Assembly (NCBI GenBank): GCA_950097015.1
Contig: CATNEN010000001.1
Coordinates: forward strand, 15,245,001 to 15,309,000
Reading direction: 5' to 3'
From: Macrostomum hystrix
Taxonomy: Eukaryota; Platyhelminthes; Macrostomidae
DNA length: 64,000 bases
Shown: one piece after another, positions 56,355 through 64,000 of the stretch
Layout: every line of letters begins with the position of its first letter
Numbering within the stretch: position 1 is the stretch's first letter
Translations under genes and position numbers: made by a program
The notes under the pieces: model-generated
The model's database searches: none
The model's input: the letters and a program-made list of their open reading frames with translations, nothing else
What the model was told of the DNA's origin: nothing

Positions 56355-56957
56355 TCGAGAGCAAGGAAATGACTTATAGAACGAAAGTGTTATAGCTGTG
56401 TAAAATGTGTTTATAAACCAATTCTTTAAAATACACAAGACGAAAATAGCTTTTTGAAAAAGCAGCCTCTCTTTACTTTCGCGTTTATTTTTTTGTCTTG
56501 ATCAACAACAATTAGATGCACATTTAAATATAAATTACATATTCAAAATTACAACTGTTCAACATGAACGCGCCAGGAATCTCATTTCGCCGAAAAGCCA
56601 TCTGCACATTAGACCATAGACTAATAGACTAATGATGCACTAATGAAAGTGTGACTATAGATGTCTATGGCTTAAATAATAAAGTTAAAGTTAAGGATTC
56701 TTCTTTCTGTTATAGTCCATGACATTATGTCGTAGCCTTGTGGTTAAAGCGTCGGATTTACGACTTGAAGGTCGGGGGTTCGATGCTCGTAAACTAACTA
56801 AATTAAGCTGTCGTAAGGTCATGTCAGAAAAAGACAATATTGTTAAATAAGATAAACGAAATTAATTTCGGCCAAATGGGAATAAGCGAAATGACAGGTG
56901 CCCCGCCCTTACATCAAATGTTAATCAATACATGGATTGATCAATCTCTAAGCAGTT
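56355..56957. other. intergenic with tRNA-like SINE head
   Basis: Contains the tRNA-like sequence listed at 56731-56790; otherwise AT-rich. Confidence 0.4.
56731..56790 (+). mobile_element. tRNA-like sequence, probably a SINE head
   Basis: A-box-like TAGCCTTGTGGTTAAAGC (56733-56750) and B-box-like GGGTTCGATGC (56775-56785) are spaced as in a tRNA. The acceptor stem does not pair, so a functional tRNA gene is unlikely. Confidence 0.5.
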
Positions 56958-57926
56958 TTAGACACTAGATTGCTTCTTATCTACGCCTGACTCGGAAGAC
57001 TGATTTGTCTGGTCGCTGTTGCTAAGAGACTCGTCCAGGTGACGATCAATCTCGCGCTCATTCGGTAGAGACACCTGATCGAAGCCTTTCAAATCAGACT
57101 GGTTCGGCAAAGACTGGGCAATTTTAGTCGAATGGCTAGAAATAGCAGACGATGTGAAAGCGGACATTGCTCGCGAGTCGACAACGAAACACTTTCGCCT
57201 ACTGGTTGGCAAGTATAATTCTAGGCCTTCACCGCCTGATTTGAAAGTTAGTCTAGACCAATTCCTGCTGACGCCAGACGGCTCCACTTGAATGTTATCA
57301 ATTAGGGTGGCGTAGCTCTTTGACTGACCGTGCAGCCAGCCGCCCAATGGCAGCGTGGTTATGTACACAATATCCGGATTATTCTCATCCAAAGCCACAG
57401 AGAAGATCCTGTTGGCTAAATAGAATTTCTCTATAGCCAAATTGCCAGCTAGATATCCTAAACAGACAGCGGCCACAGTGGCAGGGATGGCATAGGTGGT
57501 CATCTCGCCTAGCAGGGGCGTACCGCCGACCCATTTGCAAAATACCAAATACGGCAGGCTAGCCAAGCCGCAGTAGCTAAGAATCTTTCCGACACCGCGC
57601 CATCTCGGCTGCATCGGCAGGTAGAACACGCCCCGACGCAGTAGGAACGCTATCCGCCTATTATAGAAGGCGTCACTGTCGATGTCTATGGCCACAACTG
57701 GCTCGTGACGAAGCCGGCCAGGTGGTACTTTTGGCGAACGAATTCTAAACTCTTCAGTCCAGTGAAGCTTCGGCTTTGATGACTGCGACAATGCCTGCTG
57801 CTGCTGTTGATGATTATCTCCGTTTGCTAGAGTGCTCTGCGATAGCCGTCTAGCAGAGTTAAAGTACAATTTTAAACAAGCCGCTGCTTCACTAGAATGA
57901 CGGCACTGGACAATGCGACTAAGCAT
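56958..57926 (-). CDS. TMEM223-like mitochondrial membrane protein, 322 aa
   Basis: Single open frame from ATG 57926 to the TAG at 56960-56958. An acceptor (GTATTGCAG) 34 nt upstream makes the further-upstream in-frame ATG at 58028, which lies in SINE sequence, unlikely. The N-terminus MLSRIVQCRHSSEAAACLKL is basic and Ser-rich like a mitochondrial presequence. Two hydrophobic segments follow, around YCGLASLPYLVFCKW and AIPATVAAVCLGYLAGN. After them, VYITTLPLGGW and LELYLPTSRRKCFVVDS resemble the C-terminal domain of TMEM223, a mitochondrial inner-membrane protein implicated in cytochrome oxidase assembly. The resemblance is from memory and weak; the polar Ser/Gln-rich C-terminal extension is not typical. 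Confidence 0.85.
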   Translation of the reverse strand: MLSRIVQCRHSSEAAACLKLYFNSARRLSQSTLANGDNHQQQQQALSQSSKPKLHWTEEFRIRSPKVPPGRLRHEPVVAIDIDSDAFYNRRIAFLLRRGVFYLPMQPRWRGVGKILSYCGLASLPYLVFCKWVGGTPLLGEMTTYAIPATVAAVCLGYLAGNLAIEKFYLANRIFSVALDENNPDIVYITTLPLGGWLHGQSKSYATLIDNIQVEPSGVSRNWSRLTFKSGGEGLELYLPTSRRKCFVVDSRAMSAFTSSAISSHSTKIAQSLPNQSDLKGFDQVSLPNEREIDRHLDESLSNSDQTNQSSESGVDKKQSSV

Positions 57927-57969
57927 TTTGTTGCGTCTTGATTTATAAGATAAGAATCTGCAATACAAA

Positions 57970-58112
57970 GTGGAGATAATAATAATCGCAGGAGGACTGC
58001 GGGCACCTGCATACACAGGTGTGTACATCTGCCCTGACTTTATAATCGTCAGGCAGTGTACACTTAACTGTGCCTTGGAGGTTGGTCCTCAAAGGGCGTA
58101 AATTGCACGACA
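57970..58112 (-). mobile_element. SINE copy 4, 3' part with (ATT)n tail
   Basis: Matches 1735-1985 (CGTCAGGCAGTGTACACTT, AATTGCACGACAAGCC) with internal deletions. It breaks off at 58112 where the CCTAGG minisatellite starts. The missing head part resumes near 59100. Confidence 0.7.
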
Positions 58113-58845
58113 AGCCAGCTAGGACAGACAGACAGCTAGGACAGACACCTAGGACAGACACCTAGGACAGACACCTAGGACAGACACCTAGGACAGACAC
58201 CTAGGACAGACAGACAGCTAGGACAGACACCTAGGACAGACACCTAGGACAGACAGACAGCTAGGACAGACACCTAGGACAGACACCTAGGACAGACACC
58301 TAGGAGAGACACCTAGGACAGACACCTAGGACAGACAGACAGCTAGGACAGACACCTAGGACAGACAGACAGCTAGGACAGACACCTAGGACAGACACCT
58401 AGGACAGACAGACACCTAGGACAGACACCTAGGACTGACAGACAGCTAGGAGAGACGGACAGCTAGGACAGACAGACAGCTAGGACAGACACCTAGGACA
58501 GACACCTAGGACAGACAGACACCTAGGACAGACACCTAGGACTGACAGACAGCTAGGAGAGGCAGACAGCTAGGAGAGACAGACAGCTAGGACAGACAGA
58601 CACCTAGGACAGACAGACACCTAGGACAGACAGACACCTAGGACAGACACCTAGGACTGACAGACAGCTAGGAGAGACGGACAGCTAGGACAGACAGACA
58701 GCTAGGACAGACACCTAGGACAGACACCTAGGACAGACACCTAGGACTGACAGACAGCTAGGAGAGGCAGACAGCTAGGAGAGACAGACAGCTAGGACAG
58801 ACAGACACCTAGGACAGACAGTCGCCAAGGACAGACAGACAGTCT
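58112..58845 (+). repeat. 13/17-bp minisatellite
   Basis: Units ACAGACACCTAGG and ACAGACAGACAGCTAGG. It sits between two halves of a SINE. Confidence 0.95.
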
Positions 58846-59099
58846 GGAGCAGCAGTGAATCCGACTTCTGAAACACTCCCTGATCCCCAGAAGCCACCGA
58901 GCATTCAGAGGCACAAGTGGCAGTTCTCTTGCGAATTCGCTAACTAGAGATTTTATGACATTTTTTAAATTTCTTTCTTCGACTCTTCTATATCCCAAGC
59001 GGTTCATCTGTCAGACATAAATTTCGGGGTATTTCGAGTGGTCTCACAGCTGCCTGGCTCTCAAGCAGCCTTCTCCGCCCCATTGACAATCTCGCACCT

Positions 59100-59176
59100 A
59101 CCCTGATCCCAAGCCTTCTCTCCGCGGCTGCGCCCCGAATGAATGTGGCCTCGCCGCGGAATCGAACTCCTATCAC
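59100..59176 (-). mobile_element. SINE copy 4, 5' part
   Basis: CCAAGCCTTCTCTCCGCG and GTGGCCTCGCCGCGGAATCG match copy 1 at 1984-2040, directly continuing the half that ends at 58112. Confidence 0.65.
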
Positions 59177-59715
59177 CCCCTACAAAGTGGAGATGGAATT
59201 GACAAAACAATGGGCGAATCTCGATCGATAAGCAGTAAAGTGGCTAGCTAAAATGGTACACAAATTGTTTTCGCTAGGATTTAAACAAAAGAGCTCAGGA
59301 GTATTCTGAGGATCTAAAATTACATTAGTTCAAAACCTCCCTATTAACCTTGTTTGCAAAGAACTACAAAAAATGCACAGAAAATTTTCAGAGGCATTCG
59401 TCCTTTTATCAAGAAAATATAGCTCAAGCAACAAAGCTTATAGAAGCAGAACATCGAATTTAATAATGCAAAAATCAGTGAACCGAAAACCAGCAACAAA
59501 AGAAATATTTGTTGGCAATGACGAATATGCGAATCAACGAAAAAACAATAGTGCTAAAATTTTCATAGCAATTTGTTCACTTTGAATGGTAATTCATAAA
59601 GCATCACGCTTGATATTACTGACAGTACAGTAGATCATAGAATGAACAGCTTAGTCTGTTCAATATTCAATAATTCATCTATTTATAATAGTTCGTTTCG
59701 TCGATATGATAAAAT
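59177..59715. other. AT-rich intergenic sequence
   Basis: The 70-codon frame at 59373-59585 is AT-rich with no recognisable domain; not called. Confidence 0.35.
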
Positions 59716-59719
59716 ACGA

Positions 59720-61615
59720 ATCCCAAATTGAGGATCTAGGGGAAATGGATACTAATCCCAACTTGAGGATCTGCGGGAAATGGATACGGATCCCAACTTG
59801 AGGATCTGCGGGAAATGGATACTAATCCCAACTTGAGGATCTGGGGGAAATGGATACGAATCCCAACTTGAGGATCTGGAGGAAATGGATACGGATCCCA
59901 ACTTGAGGATCTGGGGGAAATGGATACGGATCCCAACTTGAGGATCTGGGGGAAATGGATACGGATCCCAACTTGAGGATCTGCGGGAAATGGATACTAA
60001 TCCCAACTTGAGGATCTGCGGGAAATGGATACGGATCCCAACTTGAGGATCTGCGGGAAATGGATACTAATCCCAACTTGAGGATCTGCGGGAAATGGAT
60101 ACTAATCCCAACTTGAGGATCTGGGGGAAATGGATACGGATCCCAACTTGAGGATCTGGGGGAAATGGATACGGATCCCAACTTGAGGATCTGGGGGAAA
60201 TGGATACGGATCCCAACTTGAGGATCTGCGGGAAATGGATACTAATCCCAACTTGAGGATCTGCGGGAAATGGATACTAATCCCAACTTAAGGATCTGGG
60301 GGAAATGGATACGAATCCCAAATTGAGGATCTGGGGGAAATGGATACGAATCCCAAATTGAGGATCTGGGGGAAATGGATACGAATTCCAAATTGAGGAT
60401 CTAGGGGAAATGGATACTAATCCCAACTTGAGGATCTGGGGGAAATGGATACGAATCCCAAATTGAGGATCTGGGGGAAATGGATACGAATTCCAAATTG
60501 AGGATCTGGGGGAAATGGATACGGATCCCAACTTGAGGATCTGGAGGAAATGGATACGGATCCCAACTTGAGGATCTAGGGGAAATGGATACGAATCCCA
60601 AATTGAGGATCTGGGGGAAATGGATACGAATTCCAAATTGAGGATCTGGGGGAAATGGATACGGATCCCAACTTGAGGATCTGGAGGAAATGGATACGGA
60701 TCCCAACTTGAGGATCTGGGGGAAATGGATACGGATCCCAACTTGAGGATCTGGAGGAAATGGATACGAATTCCAAATTGAGGATCTAGGGGAAATGGAT
60801 ACGGATCCCAACTTGAGGATCTAGGGGAAATGGATACTAATCCCAAATTGAGGATCTGGAGGAAATGGATACTAATCCCAACTTGAGGATCTGGGGGAAA
60901 TGGATACGAATTCCAAATTGAGGATCTAGGGGAAATGGATACTAATCCCAACTTGAGGATCTGGGGGAAATGGATACGAATTCCAAATTGAGGATCTAGG
61001 GGAAATGGATACTAATCCCAAATTGAGGATCTGGAGGAAATGGATACTAATCCCAAATTGAGGATCTGGGGGAAATGGATACGGATCCCAACTTGAGGAT
61101 CTGGGGGAAATGGATACGAATCCCAACTTGAGGATCTGGAGGAAATGGATACGGATCCCAACTTGAGGATCTGGAGGAAATGGATACGGATCCCAACTTG
61201 AGGATCTGGGGGAAATGGATACTAATCCCAACTTGAGGATCTGGGGGAAATGGATACGAATTCCAAATTGAGGATCTGGGGGAAATGGATACGGATCCCA
61301 ACTTGAGGATCTGGAGGAAATGGATACGGATCCCAACTTGAGGATCTGGGGGAAATGGATACGAATTCCAAATTGAGGATCTAGGGGAAATGGATACTAA
61401 TCCCAACTTGAGGATCTGGGGGAAATGGATACGAATCCCAACTTGAGGATCTGGGGGAAATGGATACGAATCCCAACTTGAGGATCTGGAGGAAATGGAT
61501 ACGGATCCCAACTTGAGGATCTGGGGGAAATGGATACGGATCCCAACTTGAGGATCTGGGGGAAATGGATACGGATCCCAACTTGAGGATCTAGGGAAAT
61601 CAAAACGAATCCCAA
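59720..61615 (-). repeat. 35-bp minisatellite downstream of the HIT gene
   Basis: Plus-strand unit contains CAACTTGAGGATCTGGGGGA and AATGGATACGGATCC; about 54 copies. It starts about 20 nt after the HIT stop codon, so it is probably in the 3' UTR or terminates the transcript. Open frames have a 35-residue period and are artefacts. Confidence 0.95.
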
Positions 61616-61633
61616 CTTGAGTAAGCGGGATCT

Positions 61634-62218
61634 CTAGCTCCGATTGACTGGGCCTGTGCCGGGCGGCCAATCCATGGTTTGTCCGGCAAACACATGCATA
61701 TGCAAATGCGGCACACTTTGCAATGCGTCGTCGCCATTGTTGAGTACTAGACGGTAGCCATTGGTAACGCCGCGCTGCTTAGCAACCAGGCTAGCAACGG
61801 TAAACATTCTACCTAGAATGTTCTCGTCACAAGCCTGCGCCTCCTCCAAATTGGCCAATTGCTTCTTGGGCGCGACTAAGAACTGAACGGGAGTTACTCG
61901 ATTCTCTGGCAAGCCTAGAAACGCGAACACCAATTCGTCTTCGTACAGTATTGTGCCCGGAGCTTCCCGGCGAATGATTCTGGTGAAAATGGACGGCTGC
62001 CGATGCTCATAGTCTATGGCAGAGGCGCATCGACCCATACCGGCCTCGCTAGCTGACGACATTGGCAACGAAGTGGACTGTACAAGAGCTGCTCGGTGAA
62101 TGCTCACTGACAGCAGGAAGGCGATAGCGCTGACGCACAGAATGGCCAACAGGCTGCGCAGGTGAGGACGCGGCCTGGACGATGACGAGGTGCTGGACGA
62201 TGCCACCGATGGGCAAGA
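61634..62218 (-). CDS. HINT-type HIT-domain protein, 5' incomplete
   Basis: The HIT domain begins near PSIFTRIIRREAPGTILYED and ends with the histidine triad SVPHLHMHVF and GQTMDWPPG, closely following HINT1, a nucleoside phosphoramidase. The middle His of HLHMH is the expected nucleophile. About 65 extra N-terminal residues include a Ser-rich stretch and one membrane segment (LRSLLAILCVSAIAFLLSV), which would make it membrane-anchored or organelle-targeted. The exon begins at an acceptor (TATATTTCAG, first base 62218) with no ATG before 62062; the codon at 62206 is GTG. An upstream coding exon is therefore needed, or translation starts at the Met at 62062 and omits the membrane segment. Confidence 0.88.
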   Translation of the reverse strand, partial: SCPSVASSSTSSSSRPRPHLRSLLAILCVSAIAFLLSVSIHRAALVQSTSLPMSSASEAGMGRCASAIDYEHRQPSIFTRIIRREAPGTILYEDELVFAFLGLPENRVTPVQFLVAPKKQLANLEEAQACDENILGRMFTVASLVAKQRGVTNGYRLVLNNGDDALQSVPHLHMHVFAGQTMDWPPGTGPVNRS

Positions 62219-62354
62219 CTGAAATATACAGTGCGTTGTGAGACCTCGGAGACTGAGAGTATCTGCTATGCACTTCCCACTCCGTATGGAGAAAATCGAA
62301 ATGCAACATTAGTTGTCTTGCAACTTTCTATCAACCATAACAGTCTACTAATCT

Positions 62355-62560
62355 ACCTTCCCACTCTCCCCTCTACCATCCCACTCTCCCCTCTACCTTC
62401 CCACTCTCCCCTCTACCTTCCCACTCTCCCCTCTACCTTCCCACTCTCCCCTCTACCTTCCCACTCTCCCCTCTACCTTCCCACTCTCCCCTCCACCTTC
62501 CCACTCTCTCCCCTCTACCTTCCCACTCTCCCCTCCACCTTCCCACTCTCTCCCCTCTGA
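62355..62560 (+). repeat. 20-bp minisatellite in the intron 5' of the HIT exon
   Basis: Plus-strand unit CCTTCCCACTCTCCCCTCTA; pyrimidine-rich, about 10 copies. Confidence 0.95.
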
Positions 62561-62761
62561 TTTTAAATAATATCAACTCAGGAATTTAAGAGCAGAATAA
62601 ACGAATTGTTAAGCTGTGTCCGCAACAGCAAAGACAAAGCAGTAAAAATGAATTGGTGTTTAATTGGAACTAACATATAATACACATATGTAATATAATT
62701 CTTATTTTAGAGTAATTACGAGCGTAATAAGTCAGTGCACTTTTAAACGCAATCATCAACC
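62561..62761. other. short intergenic gap
   Basis: AT-rich. The HIT first exon should lie here or within the next gene's 3' flank, but none is convincing. Confidence 0.3.
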
Positions 62762-64000
62762 TCAACCAATGGATTCCTGATTCTCGGAACCTTCACTTGG
62801 CTGCAGAAAATTCGGCGCCGAACTCACAGCAACATCGTCTGGCATTTCAACATCTCCAGCCTGGCCACTGGATTCACTGTCCAACTGTTGCAAGTCATTG
62901 TTGGATTTAGTTTGACGAACCAGGTCAACTTCCATAGCCAACTGATTGGCTTCGGTGAAGTTAGTGGAGTTAACTCGATCGGAGTCAACCAGAGAATCCG
63001 CAGTATTAACAGCAGTATTAGCTTCGACAACTGACTCCTCAGACTTCACCGGTTGAGTAGGCTCAGTTGGTATAGAAGATGGTCCAGAAGCGGCAGACAA
63101 TGAGTCGAAAAATTGCATTTCTTCTTCTTTAATCTGTTCGAGTTGTTTAGCGTCCGATTGAAAATTCTCATCGTCTGCAGCCTCAGCGGCTGGCTGCGGA
63201 GTTGCCGAATGACTCGATGTGGACGAAGAAGAAGAAGAAGTGCGCGATGAAGAGGACAACGAAGGTGTCTGTTGCTTTGGCTCTTCTTTCACACTTTGTA
63301 ACTGTTCTTCTTCTGATTTGATGTTCTCCAGTTCGGCCGGCTGTTGTTCGCTGGAGTCTTCTGTGACGGGCAGGACTTGCTCTACCAAGGACATCACAGT
63401 CTTGGATATTTCGGCAGCCTCGGCTTCAGCTGCCGCGGCCGCGGCGGCAGCAGCCGTAGCTCTAGCCTTGGCCTCCGCTTCGGCTAGGGCCGCTTTCTCT
63501 TTGGCCTCGGCCTCGGCCGCTGCTCTGGCCTCAGCCGCGGCGCGCTCAACTGCGTTCCTAGCAGCGGCGGCTCTGGCATCGGCTGCCGCGGCGGCGGCTG
63601 CAGCGGCAGCCTCGGCGGCTTTGACAGCCAGCGCTGAAGCGCTAGACTCGGCTTTAACATTCAGACGCTTAACAAAATCGGTCAATGGTTGCACTGTGAG
63701 CCGGCAACGCTCGGTATCTTCGCGAGAGCGCTGACGCAGCGATTCCACATCGAGTTGATTGGTCAGCTGATCTTGACCCGGTGGCCGAAGGCTCGCCGCA
63801 GTCTGTTGGCATAGCTGAAGGTCGGCCCAGCCAACCAGGTGTTTTAACTGCACCTCCATCTGGTCCAGCAGTTGAGGCAGCTCCAGTGGCATCGGCGGAG
63901 TTCGCTCATAATAGTCGGCGTCGCCCAAGTCAAATTCAACACTCTGACGCAACGATTGGGCCAATGAATTATCCAGATATTTGCCAGTATGATCTTTCAA
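62762..64000 (-). CDS. Ala/Ser/Glu-rich protein of unknown function, partial
   Basis: Open without interruption from the right edge to TGA 62764-62762 (412 codons; the start lies outside). The N-terminal visible part is ordered (DADYYERTPPMPLELPQLLD and VGWADLQLCQQTAASL). It is followed by an Ala/Glu/Arg helix of about 100 residues with long poly-Ala runs, likely a coiled coil or single alpha-helix. An acidic, Ser-rich tail follows with several lysines in VKxE-type contexts (IKSEEEQ, VKEEP, IKEEE, VKSEE) that look like SUMO acceptor sites. These suggest a nuclear regulator, but I do not recognise the family. Confidence 0.85.
   Translation of the reverse strand: MKDHTGKYLDNSLAQSLRQSVEFDLGDADYYERTPPMPLELPQLLDQMEVQLKHLVGWADLQLCQQTAASLRPPGQDQLTNQLDVESLRQRSREDTERCRLTVQPLTDFVKRLNVKAESSASALAVKAAEAAAAAAAAAADARAAAARNAVERAAAEARAAAEAEAKEKAALAEAEAKARATAAAAAAAAAEAEAAEISKTVMSLVEQVLPVTEDSSEQQPAELENIKSEEEQLQSVKEEPKQQTPSLSSSSRTSSSSSSTSSHSATPQPAAEAADDENFQSDAKQLEQIKEEEMQFFDSLSAASGPSSIPTEPTQPVKSEESVVEANTAVNTADSLVDSDRVNSTNFTEANQLAMEVDLVRQTKSNNDLQQLDSESSGQAGDVEMPDDVAVSSAPNFLQPSEGSENQESIG

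Noticed and set aside
56731-56790. Functional tRNA gene
   Set aside because: A and B boxes are present, but the acceptor and anticodon stems do not fold properly. A SINE head is more likely.
59736-61670. Several overlapping 66-224-codon minus-strand frames
   Set aside because: They are the 35-bp repeat read in three frames, with no start context or domain.
62206-62206. Start codon for the HIT protein
   Set aside because: The codon is GTG inside an exon that begins at 62218 after an acceptor. A eukaryotic start here is unlikely.

Overview
This is a stretch of animal nuclear genome, not prokaryotic. Genes are split by GT-AG introns and encode metazoan families: a Dbx-class homeodomain protein, a seven-finger C2H2 protein, a melatonin-receptor-like GPCR, mitochondrial/cytosolic folylpolyglutamate synthase (FPGS), a SNAP vesicle-fusion adaptor, a HINT-type HIT protein and a TMEM223-like protein. 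A mariner transposon, hAT-like MITEs and tRNA-derived SINEs are also present. GC-rich exons sit in AT-rich flanks packed with minisatellites, which suggests a spiralian invertebrate, perhaps a repeat-rich flatworm such as Macrostomum. That assignment is inference; nothing in the window proves it.

Layout: 0.6-5.5 kb, a first exon (minus), a composite SINE/27-bp-minisatellite repeat and a terminal exon (minus). 5.5-9.8 kb, AT-rich sequence with two inverted MITEs. 9.86-14.89 kb, C2H2 zinc-finger gene (plus, 3 coding exons, 597 aa) with an array in its 3' flank. 18.77-24.65 kb, Dbx homeobox gene (minus, 4 exons, 323 aa). 27.26-28.33 kb, unidentified coiled-coil protein (minus). 29.15-29.94 kb, SNAP-family gene with two frameshifts (minus). 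31.99-39.92 kb, melatonin-receptor-like GPCR (minus, 6 exons, 414 aa). 43.76-51.65 kb, FPGS (minus, at least 4 exons). 55.05-56.35 kb, mariner with perfect 29-bp inverted repeats and one internal stop. 56.96-57.93 kb, TMEM223-like protein (minus). 61.63-62.22 kb, HIT protein (minus, 5' incomplete). 62.76-64.00 kb, Ala/Ser/Glu-rich protein running off the right edge (minus).

The genes are functionally unrelated neighbours with no operon logic. The striking feature is non-coding. By my tally about two fifths of the window is minisatellite (units about 10-42 bp). Of 13 introns I could reconstruct with matching phase, all 11 longer than about 650 bp contain arrays; the two without are 94 and 351 bp. 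Units are largely private to each locus, are shared between introns of one gene, and in several cases resemble a splice junction of the same gene. The GPCR locus holds the same unit in inverted orientation in two introns of one transcript. Long open frames inside these arrays are by-products of repetition and are not called as genes.
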